Source: Alligator mississippiensis
Taxonomy: Eukaryota; Chordata; Crocodylia; Alligatoridae
Direction of reading: 5' to 3'
Length of the DNA stretch: 64,000 bases
NCBI RefSeq assembly: GCF_030867095.1
Contig: NC_081824.1
Location: forward strand, 120,908,162-120,972,161
Both the position numbers and the translations under genes were made by a program. This document shows positions 11,234-23,729 of the stretch, one piece after another. The stretch's first letter is position 1, and each line of letters starts with the position of its first letter. A model generated the notes under the pieces. That model worked only from the letters and a program-made list of their open reading frames with translations, searched no databases and was not told the origin of the DNA.

Positions 11234-13279
11234 TGTTTTCACTTGAGATTCTTAGACGGCGAAATATAGCTGTAGCAAGAGCTGCTGGGAAAGGTAGGGT
11301 CGAAGAAACTACTGTGGGGTTCACTTTGCTCAAGAATCCATCTTTCAACCCTGACAATCTTGCCACCTATCAATCAATATGTTTCCCATTTTTTTGTTTT
11401 TAGTAGAAGGTGGTTAAAAGATAGTGGACGCTATCAGCATCAATATTTTTAGTCTGTCTTTTGTTGCTGTTCACCAGAGGAATATATTGCCATCTGTGCT
11501 TCCTAGAAGATAGAAAAATGGTTGCCCTAATTCACTCCTTCTGCTTCTTGAGAGGTACCAGAGGAGAGTGTTGGGAATTACTCTTCCCGCTCTTGTTATC
11601 TTTAGCCAGGTATCACAAATATAGATATAGAATTTTTTCTTTGTTAATGTGCATTAAAGACTATGGGGAGGGTTAATGAGAAGACACTGCTCCTTAGTCT
11701 AAAGGGATGGCTGGACAACCCTGGTATTGAATATTCTGGTAGCAGCAACCACCGACAATACACTTTCCTTATTTGATTTGGTGAGGTAGGTGCTGCAAAG
11801 TCTGTATCTGGAATAAATTGTTACACTTATCCATGCTTATCTGTACGTTGTCACCTCAGGACTAGACTATGATAATGTACGCTTCATGGAACAATATCTT
11901 GAGACCATTTGGAAATTGAAGTTAGTGTGGCTGCTTGAATTATTGAACAGAATTTCTTAGAGAAGACGTAACATTTCTGAGTTGACAGCTCAAAGCTTCT
12001 GGGTGAAGATCAAGTTATTGGTTTTGATTAGTGTGGGTCAGAAAACAAGGAACAAATATCATGAAAATTCTCACACAAGTTCATTTCCACTTTTCATCAA
12101 AACTTTGTTTCTGTTTAAATTTTCAAAGCAGCCTTTAACTTTTATATACTGTAGCCTGAAACCAATTTCCTGAGAAACTATCTGTCTTCACATCTGAGAT
12201 TAGCAAAGCTGTAAGGAGTGGAAACACTCATTTTAAATAGAAGGAGTCTACTGTCAGCTTTTTTTTTTTTTTTTTATATAAACCTCTCATCTTTGGATTG
12301 TGGTTGTTTTGTAGATATTTGTGGAAAGATTGGGTTAATGGGTTTGTAAGCAGACTCTCTGTGTGTGTGTTAATTACGTACCATTTCACTTTAATATATT
12401 CAGCAACTAAACGTGTTGTATTTTAATATTATTTTGAAATTTTTTAAAAGCATCAAAGGCCAATTTGTTTAGGGCTATCAAGTGCTCACAACTCCAGTTG
12501 ACCTCAGTAGAAAACGTTGTTCCCTGTACTTCTAAAAATAAGGCCTCAGGAGTCTGAGATCAGTGCTATACAATTTAATCTATAAACAAATGCTGTTCTA
12601 GTCTTCCTTCAGCTGATGAAAGATGAATATGTCCCTATATCAAGCTGCAAACCAATACAAGAAGATTCTTACTCACCAAGGACTTAACTTTCTGCTTCTG
12701 CTGTGGTCACAGTTCTTTTTTGTCTTTGTTCATAAATGAATAAACAAAAATCAGTGGAAGTATGAAATAGCCCAACAATCTGCAGATTACTGACATACAT
12801 TGCAGGGCCTGAAAGGGCTTCACTATCTCCTAAATCAATAGGATTTGTGTATTTAAATTTGAGGCTTCCATCTTGCACAGCTAGTTCAAGCATAAGTTAC
12901 TTTGCACATATGAACATTCCCATTGAGTCAATAGCATGACTCGCACGTGCAAGCATGTGCATAGTGTGAACTCAGAGTACCAGGCGTACTTTCAGATAAG
13001 ACAAGTGAATCAGCTGCTTAGTCTTGCTCAAGTGTCATTCTACACATAGGTTATTTTAAGGGTGAAATTATGATAAATCAGTAATGGTATCTGTAGGTGA
13101 AAAATGATAATGATTATGAAGTCTATATACCATGTCACACCAAGGTGCCACTATCTAGGAAGATTAAAAAAAATAAAAGAAGCAGCTATTCCTATGTTGG
13201 GGATGGTTCCTCAGGGCACAGCAATGATGAAGCACCCAATAGGGAGTAACAGTTAGTAATCTACCCTACTGTAAGGTTG
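11234..13279. other. Non-coding, T-run only
   Basis: AT-rich sequence with a 19-bp T run near 12258. No frames or repeats I can name. Confidence 0.4.
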
Positions 13280-13481
13280 CATTAGGGCAGGGGCGGGTAA
13301 TTATTTTGGGTGGAAAGCCTCTTACTGAGTTTTGGTAAGCCATTGAGGGCCACATGACAGGCAGCCGGGGCAGATAAATATTACTTTTCTAAATGTTTGA
13401 GGGGCTCTGTGGTTCAGATACAATGGCCTGGTGAGCTGCATCTGGCCCATGGGCCACATTTTGCTCACCCCTGCATTAGGG
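13280..13481 (+). mobile_element. hAT MITE with perfect 8-bp TSD
   Basis: The element 13288-13473 (186 bp) begins caggggcgggtaattatttt and ends cacattttgctcacccctg. It is flanked by identical 8-bp copies of cattaggg at 13280-13287 and 13474-13481. The interior is collinear with the 3128 element, including gagttttggtaagccattga and gcagataaatatta, and has about 20 extra bases near the 3' end. It belongs to the same family and was mobilised independently. Confidence 0.85.
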
Positions 13482-13620
13482 GAACAACTGCTGTTTCCAG
13501 TTCTTGCAACATGGTGTGGGGATGGGTTGTGGGAGTGGGTTGGATGATGGGACTGCCACCTTTCATGCCTTAGAAAATTGAGTTGGTTGGATACAAAAGA
13601 GAAAGAAGTCTCAGAGCAAG

Positions 13621-15906
13621 TACAGGTTTCCCTTGCTTTATGCGGGTTCTGTATGTGCAAATTTGCTCTTATGCAATGGCCCTTTTTATACCAAACATTT
13701 GTTATATGCGAGGTAAATTCACTCTTTTGTGATCGGTGTGGTGGAAGCCTGCAGTCAGCTGCTTTGTGAAGTGCATTGTGGGAGTGATGTGAACCAAAAT
13801 ATAGCCTCTTGTGTGGATCTGTGATCTTCGTTTGTTGCCTGAGACACGTGTTTCTGTAGTTGCCATCCCCATTATGGCTTTTAAGAGTCCCATTAGCTTA
13901 TCTCCTACTCCTCTCCCTGGTCCATCAATGAAGCACAAGAGAACTTCACTAACACTGGAGACAAAACTCGAGATTTTGAACCATGCAGAAGCTGGTGAGG
14001 GGCCCTTTGCACTTGGTTGTGCATTCAGTCTGGGTGAGTCAATCATACGTGCCTTCAAGAAGAATGCCGACAACACAAGGAGTTCTGTGATGTATTCTAC
14101 ACCACTTACTGCCAAGATAGCAATGAGAGTAAGAAACCTGATGTTGGAGAAAAGGAGTAGATGCTGGTGGTGGGAGTAGAAGATCAGACCCAGAGGAAGA
14201 TGAATCTTTCCTCTGCTGCGAAAAGGGATAAGGCCCTGCAAATTTACGGCTGCCTGCTTCAAGAGGATGGTGGCCATGAAGACCCCTTCATGGCTAGTAA
14301 GGGCTGGTTTAACAAGTTCCTTTGGTGTATGAACCTGAACAATGTTAAGATGACTGGGGAATCTGCAAGTGCTGATCATGAAGCTGCTGCAAAATTTCCA
14401 GAGGGGCTTCAAGCAATCATAGCTGATGAGGGGTACAGCCCTAAGCAAGTTTTCATTGCAGATGAGATGGGGCTGTTTTGGAAGCTGATGCCATCTAGGC
14501 CGTACATCTCCAAGGAAGAGAAGGTTGCATGTGGGGTCAAGGCAGCAAAGGACAGGCTGACTGTCCTACTGTGTGGCAATGCTGCTGGAGATTTTAAGTG
14601 TAAGCCACTGATGGTCTACAACTCCCTAAACCCACATCCATTAAAAGGACTGAGTAGGAACATGCTGCCTATAGACTGGGCTGCAACCAAGAAGGGATGG
14701 GTGACAGGCCAAGTTTCTGAGGATTGATTCACTTAACATTTTATCGTGGAGGCACAGCACTATTGTAGGGAAGCTAACCTTGCATTCAAGGTGTTGCTCG
14801 TCTTTGAAAATGCCCCTGGACACCCTAAACACCTGGAAACTATGAACCCCAATGAGAGAACCGTGTTCCTCCTCCCTAATATGACTTCACTAATCCAGCC
14901 TCTTGATCAGGGCGTGATATCAACATTCAAGGCCTACTACCTAAGAAGGAGCATCTCCCAGCTGCTGGAGGATACTGACAGACCCAACAAGCCAACAGTC
15001 CATGAGTGGTGGAAGGCATGCAATGTGAGGGATGCCATAGACAACATTAAGGCTTCATGGGACAAAGTGAAGTCCACCACCATAAATAGTGCTTGGAAGC
15101 CTCTATGGAAGGAATGTGTTATGAACTCCAAGGGCTCCCCCAAACTGTGCACAACTGTCCAAGAAGTTATTGATCTTGGACAGAAGGTGGGAGGATATGG
15201 CTTTTAAGATCTGGAGGAGGGAGACATCATGGAGCATATCGATTCCCACAATGAGAAATAAGTGTTGATGAACTGATAGAGATTGCAGCTGCTGATGAGG
15301 AAGAGGAGGAACAGGAGCAAGAGGTGGTCTTCAAGGTAAAGGGCATGACTATGAAGAAGTTGGCAGAGTTTTTTTTCACAGGCCAAGAGAATTGCTCAGT
15401 TTGCCCTGGATATGGACCCTAGCCTGGACAGGAGCCTGCAGTTCAAGCATGGTTTTAACTCTCTCCTTGGTCCCTACAAGGAGGTGTATGCCCAGATCCA
15501 ATGACTGGCGAAGCAGTGCACCATGTTCTTGAAGCCTCACTCAGCTACCCCGCACTGGTGTTGGAGGGTGGTGAGAGCCCTGTGTCTGTTGATTCTCCTA
15601 TGGATGCTACCCTGCCTATACCTCCTACCAATGATGTGGAGTCTGACACTGAAGACCCTTCACCACCCTCTTTTCACACCAACTAAAGATTCACCAGCAC
15701 CCTGTGCTTGTGTGTACTGTTGGCTGTTGGCGAGTATCAAAATTGTCTTGTCAAAGTGGTAGAAATGGGTCTGGGGGTCAGTACCATTGAGGTCTTGAAA
15801 CATATCCCTGTTTGTTACATTGTAAAGTGGGCTCCCTTTATGCGAATTTGAGGTATTCACCATTTTCCAGGAATGTGTGTACAGCATAAAGTGAGGGAAA
15901 CCTGTA
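13621..15906 (+). mobile_element. Tigger (pogo) DNA transposon, complete but dead
   Basis: The terminal inverted repeats are caggtttcccttgctttatg at 13623 and a matching end at 15904 (reverse complement caggtttccctcactttatg). Two mismatches are seen in 20 bases. The element is 2282 bp and is flanked by TA on both sides (13621-13622 and 15905-15906), the target duplication of Tc1/mariner/pogo elements. Its single gene is a CENP-B/Tigger transposase on the plus strand, now broken. Because both ends and the whole body survive, the copy is complete in structure even though it cannot encode a working enzyme. Confidence 0.92.
13874..15686 (+). pseudogene. Tigger/pogo transposase pseudogene
   Basis: A pogo-family transposase binds its element's ends and cuts them with a DDE/D nuclease. 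The chosen ATG (13874) precedes a CENP-B-type helix-turn-helix (KRTSLTLETKLEILNHAEAG, about 13932-13991). A second DNA-binding domain follows near 14290-14390 (GWFNKF, LNNVKMTGE). The nuclease shows VFIADEMGLFWK near the first Asp and LIQPLDQGV near the third, but the second Asp lies in a LVFENAPGHP context where the family normally has Asp. A frameshift lies near 14160. In-frame stops occur at 14725-14727, a few codons later, and at 15205-15207, with further shifts after that. The acidic, Ser/Pro-rich C-terminal tail lies in another frame and ends at 15686. The protein is clearly inactive. Confidence 0.9.
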
Positions 15907-18560
15907 AAATGAATTCACCCTTGGATCAGCAGATAAGCAGAGGAGGGATTGTGACTCTTAGGGTAAGTCTGTCTGCCTCAAAGTAGTGTCAGGCTGAGAC
16001 CTGTCAGGCTCGCTCTGTGCATGCTAATTCCAGTCAGAAACCATGGAGCTGTATTTGCTTCTCATTTGGCAGTAGCATGTGCGGAGTGGGCATGTTGTAT
16101 CCCAATGTGGTGCTGCTTTGCTACAAATAGACTTACCCAGAGGCACAATTCTGGCTCTGTGCTCCTTCTGGGGATGCACAGCTCCAGGGCCAAAAGGAGT
16201 TAGTTGCAAGTATAAGTTTGAGCACAAATCTTGATCCTTTATGTAGTTTGTTGTTCTGAAAGGCATGAAAGAAAACTCAAAACAAATATCTGGTCATGGT
16301 TCCTACAACCCCTCCCCATTACACATTTCGGAGTAAGGTGGAGAATTTATGGCTGAAGCCTATCTCTGTGTAAACTAAAAGTGTCACAATTTTACTTTCA
16401 TATATAATAGCTGACATTTTGCCTCTTTCTGGAAAAATGATAAATTTTAGGCTTATAACTATGAGCATTAATGCTGTGAATTAGAAATTACTGCATACAT
16501 CATTAACTGCTTCAACTTACATGATAATTAGAAATAAGAAGGCATATTTTCTTACTAAAAATGAAAATGGATCTGGTACATTTTGCCAGGGCCTGGATGG
16601 AAAGAATAATTTATTGCATTAAAATGATGTACAATAGACTTTATATATACATAGAGAGAGAGAGAGAGAGAATAAGTTATAGTATTGTATGAAGGTTTCT
16701 CAGCATGAGTTGGGAATTATTTCAGGTCATCCCAGACATGTATCAATATAACCTTTGGGCTACATCACACTGGCTTATATATAGTGCATTTTTTTTCTGC
16801 TGGCATAGTGCACAAAGCACAATTTTACAAGCATTTTTGAGAATTTAAAACTATGGTAGGATAATTCCTCCTTCTTTCTGTAAACTCTGTGTTAGTTAAC
16901 TCTGGGTCCATCTGTCCAGGTCTCAGAGGGAATCATAAAAGTCTTTGAAAATGGTCTAAAAGCACCAGCAGTTTGAAATATGATATTTTGGGAAATGCTC
17001 AGTGCTGGAAGCAACCACTGGGATCTACTGGGAAACCAAGAATCTCTCTTTTCTGTTACTGTTTCTAGTTTAGCAAGACTACAGCTCTTAATGCTTTGAA
17101 CATCACATGTTTATGAACATAAAATCTGCCACTGATCTAGGCTGGGTTTGCCCCTCTTGGCTCAAGAATAAGGACAATTTTGTGGGGACTCGGAGAAGTG
17201 GGATTTTTTTAAGCTTCTTAGGATCTGTAATGTTAGAATAAGTCCCAAAGAGATGGGTTAGTGAACAGGAGTCAAAGGTGCTTGATCAAGTCATTTATTA
17301 CATAAGTAATTTATCACATGGGTACCAGTGTCACACATTGTCTTTCTTCCACACCATTTAATCAAGCTGTAGGTGTACAGGGGGGGAAATTTATATATGA
17401 AAAAGGATAAAACATTTTTACTGGCAGGTTATTTTAAAAGAAAATGGTGGCTTTTGGAAGCTACTCAGTTGTCAGTCTTTAATTAAGTCTAAGGAAAGCC
17501 AAAAGAATGGATTAGAGGGCAGATAATGCAAACAAAGGTGAGTGTTAAATGCATTTATCATAGGAATGTGCAGTTTATTGATTGCCCCTTTGGTTCATCA
17601 TATGCCTGTAGAAGTGTTCAGGAATTTTTTGAAGAAACATTTTTTGCCCTCAATGGGAATATGCTGATTCATCAGCAATGGACTTTTAAAATGCAAATGT
17701 ATCAGTTTCACTATACATTTTATGACAAAAGTTTCATGATAAGATTGAAATATCTGGTCAAAGACAGGAAGTTGTCAATTGGTCAAAGAAAAAGAGGGAG
17801 TCCCAGACTCAACTCTTTGGAGCAGGGACTTAAACATAGGTCCCTCACAGTTGTAGGCAGGTGCCAGGCTCCTGGAAGTTCTGGGAGAAGACAGAATGTT
17901 TATTACTTTTTGTTTAAAAAATTGCAAAAAGCTAAGTTTTTATTTACATGTAGCAGAAAAAGAGATTTTGAAATTTTATATGAAATGGAATTTGATTTTT
18001 CTGGTCAATTCTATAAGTATATCAGAGTCAACTTTGAATCTCTGTATTATATCCTTTCAAATACTTATTCTTTTACCTTTAAGTGCCTTATACTTACTGG
18101 CAGGACCCTGATTAATTAAAGCCGGACTACATTTCCTTCTTCTTACTTCTAATTTCCTATGCTTTTTCCCTCTTACTCTATCTCCTACTATTGGCTTCAT
18201 GCCTTCTACCATGGTACACCTGAAGCAGTTTCGTGTCCCAGCCAAACTCTTCCCTTGTAAAATACTCTAAATCCCCTCTTTAAAACATTCCTTCCCACAC
18301 TTTTTTTCTGCCTCACTCTACCTGTGATTTGCTTTACACTGCAAGAATAAAAGCACTTTTAAGTCAAACGTATCTTTACATTTGTAAAGTACCATGTGCA
18401 TTTGTGATTCTCTGTTTAAAAAGCATTAATGTAATAATCATTGTAATAATAATTAATAATATGTACATGAGAGATAGACCTGATCCAAACATCTAGAAAT
18501 TTAAGGGTGAATAAGCATTAGAAATCATATTTTGAAGGTGGTCCTTTTCTTCTTTATAAC
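15907..18560. other. Non-coding, with (AG)n repeat
   Basis: A perfect (AG)9 microsatellite lies at 16653-16670. A 197-codon plus-strand open frame at 17526-18119 is long for AT-rich DNA. It shows no known domain, signal peptide or repeat, and no splice-like or promoter context that I can defend, so I do not annotate it as a gene. Confidence 0.45.
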
Positions 18561-19247
18561 AGAATCATAGAAAATGAGGGTTGGAAGGGATCTTGGGAGG
18601 TCATCTAGTCCAATCCCTTGCTCAAAGCAGGTCCATCTCCAACTAGATCATCCCAGCCAAGGCTTTGTCTAGCTGGGTCTTAAAAACCTCCAAGGATGAA
18701 GAATCCACAGCCTTTCTGGGTCATCTGTTCCAGTGCTTTACTACCCTCCTCATGAGAAAGTTCTTCCTAATATCTAACCTAAACTTCCCTTGCTGCGACT
18801 TGAGACCATTGCTCCTTGTTCTGTCATCTGCCACCAGAACAGTCTATCTCCATTCTCTTTGACATCACTTTTCAGGCAGTTGAAGGTTGCTATTAAATCC
18901 CCTCTCAGTGGGCTCGTCTACACAAGATGGTACATCACCGTAGAGATGAGCTACAGTGACGTAGCTCATTGCTATTGCGATATAGCATTAACGGGCACTA
19001 ACCATGATGCCACCACTACTGCACAGTAGCACTGAGTTACTGCTCAGGAGGGTCAGAAATGACCCATACACCACTGGGACTGCGTAGTACCAACTGTGCA
19101 GAGGGGTGCACATGTAGATATGACCAGTCTTCTTTTCTCCAGACTAAATAAGCCCAGTTCCCTCAGCCTCTCTTTATAAGTCATGTGCCCCAGCCCTCTA
19201 ACTATTTTTGCTGCCCTCTGATGGATTCTCTCCAATTTGTCCACATG
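18561..19247 (-). repeat. CR1 LINE 3' fragment, split by a MITE
   Basis: The plus strand reads agaatcatagaaaatgaggg, ggtcatctagtccaatccct and later gagaaagttcttcctaatat. This is the reverse complement of a CR1 3' end with its ATTCTATGATT-like tail. The 3' part of the ORF2 reading frame can be followed on the minus strand (for example [13 protein letters not shown] near 19200). The two CR1 pieces, 18561-18909 and 19125-19247, are collinear and separated only by a 215-bp insert. The copy is 5'-truncated at about 19247, as usual for CR1. Confidence 0.85.
18906..19128 (+). mobile_element. 215-bp MITE in CR1, CAGT at both junctions
   Basis: The insert 18910-19124 begins gggctcgtctacacaag and ends tgtagatatgac. 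The CR1 sequence cccctctcagt continues as cagtcttc after the insert. CAGT therefore lies on both sides (18906-18909 and 19125-19128), although the uninterrupted CR1 needs only one copy. The termini pair as short inverted repeats (GG.C...TCTACA). It is non-coding. The same features recur in the element at 29695-30180. The superfamily is not clear: a 4-bp duplication would exclude hAT, and CAGT could instead be part of the element. Confidence 0.65.
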
Positions 19248-22189
19248 GACAAATGGACTATGCTACCACCCAGGATCCCACTGCTCTAGAACTCAATGCA
19301 TTCAAAATACAGAGTTTGAATTCCAGTTTTTAGCTTGAACTTATCCTTTATGTATTTACTTAAAAGTACCCATTTTAAGAAATTCATAAGGTTTTGAGTC
19401 TTTGAACTCTGGAGTAGAGAAAGGCAGAGGGGACCATAAGAAGTCCAATAGTAGGAAAGGAAGCTATTATGTTACCTTCCCTTTACCCACCATTTTATCC
19501 CATGTTAGAACGTGTGTGTGGAGCCCTACCCCCATTTCCCCCAGCAGCAGCATGGCTCCATAATCAGCAACAAGTGCCTACTAGAACCCATTTATTATGT
19601 CACCCTCATTCCCATGGTTTCAGGGGAGGGTAAAATGGTATCCAACACTAAGCCTTCCTTTGTTCTTGCATTTTAGGCAAAAGCCTGACTGGTAACAATG
19701 CAAAATCAAAAGGATCTCTGTTCAATTTCCCAAATTGATGGACCATGATTTTATGTAACCTGTCCTTCCTTTAGCTCAGCTTTGGAAACTGGATAAGATG
19801 GGAGATGAAGCTGAACCATCCATACTTTCGCAATACCCAAACCACCAAATCCTCCCCTGCTGGAACTAACAACATTAAATTTGGAACCCTGTTGCTAAGA
19901 CTACTAGATACTCAAGGGGTTTGTTTAACTGTAAAATTGCTCTTTGTGTGTTTATTTTCTTTAGATTTGTTTTCTTAATAACTAAGAATAGTCAATGCGA
20001 ATGGTTTCTTTTTTACAAGAAGAACGAGATGTAACAAGATACCGAGCTAAAAACATTAATCATATTAAAACTAATTAAAAACGGAGAAGTTTCTGCGAAT
20101 TCCAAATGCTGGTGGGGAAAACGTGCTTTGGTTTAAGCATTCTAGTTTCCTGAGTGCAAGCAAACGCCTGACACAGGGACAAAGTCAAATTCTGAAATGT
20201 AGCAAAACAGTGCCTGCATATTTGGCAGGAATTACAACCAGTTCAGGTCAGTGTCTGCTTCAGCAGAAAGAGGAGGCTCTGCATGTAACAGAGGGCTAGG
20301 AAAACAATTCAGAGGAAAACATGAGGAACAACATGTGACATTCTGTAAGTGCAGCAGTACTATTACCCAAGGAGCAACACTTTGCAGTCTCTCTGAAAAC
20401 ACTTCCTCCTATGCAACTGTGTTTGAACAATATTTTTATTCATGGTGTGGGGAGCTAGGGGGTTGGGTAAGGAGTTCAGGGCTTTTGAGCTGTTGTAATA
20501 TGAATGACCTAGATTTTTTTTTTCCTAATGGTGAGTGTGACTTTATAAATGTTCCAGAGAAACACAGCAGAATCTTCCATTGCAAGAGCAACAAGCAGCT
20601 CTTTAATATTTTATGTACACAGAGCAAGTACTACCAAACTCCATTGGAGTCAGGCTGGAAGGACAGGTCATGATGCAGAGGTGCAATAGGGCAGTTATAC
20701 ACCCTGGGCAGTAGCAAAACACAAGGCAGTGGTAGCTTCTGCCTGCTGGTGGCAGCAAGGCTGGCCAGTAGCAGCGATGACAGGTGTTATTTCTGTACCC
20801 CACTCTAAGTCAACCCTCGGGGCTGCTGTCCTGGTCATCCCTCTCCCTCCTCCCCCCTAGTCATGCTACTGTAATGATATATATGCTCAGTGCTGCATGG
20901 GCGAGTTACTGTACTGTTTGGAGCCTTAATGATTTCCAGGTAAGCTCCGTTAGCCCATGTCCCTATTGCAGGGGATAAGCCCTAACAAAACCCAGCTTCT
21001 CCCTTCAAATGCTCTCACCTTGCATGTCACCTTTACTTTCAGGAGATGTTGTTAATCAGCTCCCACCCTCTAGGGTTTCATTCACTGAAGGATCAGGTTC
21101 TGCCCTTGAATACTCATCCACAGTGCCCCTGACATCCATGAGAGCTGCATGTATACTGCCGGGCAAAGTCTGGCCCTAGCTAATTTTGGAACAAAGCAAC
21201 ATTTTAATCCGGTCGCACTAAAAGTTGTGGGGTTTTTTGTAAATTGCATTGTTAGGGTCATTGGGGAAGCGGACAGGGAGGCAATCTAGCCATGTAAAAT
21301 CATCTTTGTTGTTCAGGAACTGATATTTCTTCAGAGATGTGATTGTATCACTTGTTATTGTAACACTTATTGGTGATAAAGTTCAGCCTAAAAATTAAGC
21401 AGCTGCAATGTTGCAGCACAAATTAGTTTAATGTAAGCAGTCAGGAGCAGCTGTTTGGCTCAGGACTTGAATTTAGCAGTGGGGGAAGGGTTCTGTGACG
21501 CTGACAGTGTTTTTTCTCTACATAAACATTTTTGGCTGTTGCAGCTTTTGTGCTGATCATGTGACAGTGTCCCTAGGCAGATAATTTATTTCTGTAGCTT
21601 TCATGAGCAATCATTAACCTTCAGACACTGAGCTTGCTTTTTGCTTTGTGGCATTTGTGTGGCTTTTTTTTTTTTTTGTATCCTAACTAGTTTAATTCAC
21701 AGGGTGTCAGGAGAAAATTACAACCAATTTATAATAGACTGTAATGCATAATACTTATGTTTCTATTAAAACAGACCTTGCTTACAAGACCATTCTTATG
21801 GTTTAGCTTGTGTTCATGGATCAGAATAATTATTTTCAGTGATGTAAGTGCACCTGTCATCATGATATTCCCTTAGTGTCTTGTTCTGAATATAAGGTCT
21901 TGCAGAACCCTGGGTTGGGACCACTCTTTTGAATCCACCTCCACCCCCCTCCCTGCCTTGTCAGAGTAGGGGAGTTTATTGAAATGCAACAGGCATGATT
22001 TTGGGCAAAAGAACATGAGTTACTATTCTGACAGTTTTCATTCTTGCACCATGGCTCATCTATTGAACTGGTATTGATGGTTACCTCAGGAAGCGTGTTG
22101 AGAAGAAAGGTGATACTTGGTTAACAAGAATTTACGTATGTGCAAATGTAGATGAAGCCCACAAAACATTTTACTGATATTGTTTCAGT
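19248..22189. other. Non-coding, unique-looking
   Basis: About 2.9 kb without recognised repeats. T runs lie near 20514 and 21664. The frames at 20251-20673 and elsewhere are unconvincing. The segment 21280-21700 is compositionally balanced and repeat-free, and could be tested for conservation. Confidence 0.4.
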
Positions 22190-22330
22190 GTCACAGCACT
22201 TCAATATATTAGGAAGTTATTGAATTATCACACCTATTTTATATCAAGGTAATCATATATGTGACTTGGATAAGGTTGTAGAAAAAATAGTGTCAAAACA
22301 GGGATTGAACCCACACATCCCGTGTTGTAC
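22190..22330 (-). repeat. Probable MIR remnant
   Basis: The order cacagcacttcaa, atcacacctattttata and later acagggattgaacccacac resembles a reversed MIR, ending in the promoter B-box-like region. Strong divergence makes this a modest call. Confidence 0.4.
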
Positions 22331-22684
22331 AAGAAAGACAGTTGCAGAATAAAAAACTTGGCTGTGACCAAAAGACATAATAATAAAGAAAATAAGGCAC
22401 CATAAGTCTGCTAAGAAACCTGAATTAAAAACGTTTAGAACAAGATCACTGGAAATCTGCCACGAAGGCCATTTTCATTCAGTTTCCCCATCCATTTATT
22501 CTATCCTAAGTCCTTCGGCTCAGTGGTAATTTGCTATTAAAACCCTTGAGTTCACCTGTTGGGGTCGTTGAGCTGGATATTTATACCAATTTGTGCCTTC
22601 AGATTAGTGCACTCCAGCCATGTCAATAATTATGATTATGTATTATTTATATTATAGTAGCACCTACTGACCTCAGGCCTTTTA

Positions 22685-22922
22685 CACTAGGTCAGTGGTG
22701 GGGGGAGGCAACCTTTTGGCAAGGCCCCAACATAAGCCCTGTACCTGCTCCAAGTGCAGTTTTGATCACCATTCCCTGCCCAATATGTTGTTCTGCTTGC
22801 TTCTCCCTGCCCTTTGCTCCCTGCTTCATCTGTTGCTTTGATTTTTGCTCCTTGCCCAATCTGCCAGGTACCTATGCCACTCGTGGCATGCATACTGTAG
22901 TCCGGCTATCCTTACACTAGGT
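22685..22922 (+). mobile_element. hAT MITE with perfect 8-bp TSD
   Basis: The element 22693-22914 opens with cagtggtggggggaggcaac and carries the interior ctgctt...ttgctccttgccc, seen also at 31769-31999 and 43107-43351. Identical copies of cactaggt flank it at 22685-22692 and 22915-22922. The 3' terminus is eroded (ccggctatcctt against an expected ggccacccctg), so the exact 3' end is set by the duplication. Confidence 0.65.
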
Positions 22923-22961
22923 GTTATACCAACATATATAGAAAAAGACAACACATTTTCA

Positions 22962-23120
22962 GTCTAAGCCAAAGGTTGGCAACCTATGGAGTAAGGTCGG
23001 GGGAGCTTTGCTCATGCCATGGCCAGGCATGGGGAAAAACAGCAGGAAGAAATGGCAGAGGCAGCAGCTGTGTTGTTTTGCCACACCACTCGCAAACGAT
23101 TTCCAACCGCTGGTCTATGT
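22962..23120 (+). mobile_element. Short hAT MITE
   Basis: The element 22970-23112 begins caaaggttggcaacctatgg and ends gatttccaaccgctg, an imperfect inverted repeat (reverse complement cagcggttggaaatc). The flanks gtctaagc and gtctatgt match at 6 of 8 positions. It is non-coding and lies 47 bp from the neighbouring hAT element's target duplication. Confidence 0.6.
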
Positions 23121-23612
23121 GACTAGGTAAATAAGTGGTGGAGAAGAAATGGACCTCAAGAGCTGTAGTGACATGTGTTCTACAAGTGCCCTGTCTAAAA
23201 TCAAGAGAAATAAAACAAATTTGGTCAGCACAATTGGCCGGTACTACTTCTCACAACTTAGTGGCTTTTTGGGCAGATTTGTTGATTATTCATTCATTTA
23301 TTAGAAAGGTGTGTAATATGAAGAAAGTCAAGTTTACCAAAGCACAGATAATGCAGTGTTGAATGCTTTATAACCTCAATAAACAGAAAGATGCAAAAAG
23401 AGATTCTGCTATCAACACCAGGAACAAATTCATCTTTCTTTCCTCATTCATTAAAAAGTTGATAATCGAGCTTTTATTAATCCTAGCATTCAATATGCTA
23501 GGAAGAATGATTGGGTAGTTCACAGAAATATTTTCTGAAACAGCACTCTACTGATAATCTGTGGAGCATCAGTGTGCCTGATGCTCTCTACATATAAAAA
23601 ATGACATGGGGT

Positions 23613-23729
23613 ACAATTTTCAAAAGCACCCAAGTGACTTAGGAGCTTCAGCCCCATTGACTTCAGTCCTCTAGACCTAAGCCCTTAAGTACAAGAAAAT
23701 ATGAATTGGGCTTTTGAAAATTTTCCCCC
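23613..23729. repeat. Fold-back repeat, ttttcaaaagc ends
   Basis: The left end is caattttcaaaagcacccaa and the right end is gggcttttgaaaattttccc, an inverted repeat. The interior holds ttgacttcagtcc. Palindromes of this ttttcaaagc...gcctaa type are widespread in reptile and bird DNA as I know it. No target duplication is visible. Confidence 0.55.

Noticed and set aside
13702-14448. 248-codon minus-strand open frame
   Set aside because: Antisense shadow of the Tigger transposase, which is in clear homologous frames on the plus strand.
17526-18119. 197-codon plus-strand open frame
   Set aside because: Long for AT-rich DNA but with no domain, signal or repeat-derived similarity and no gene context. 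Low GC raises the odds of chance frames when few stops occur; cross-species conservation or transcripts would be needed.
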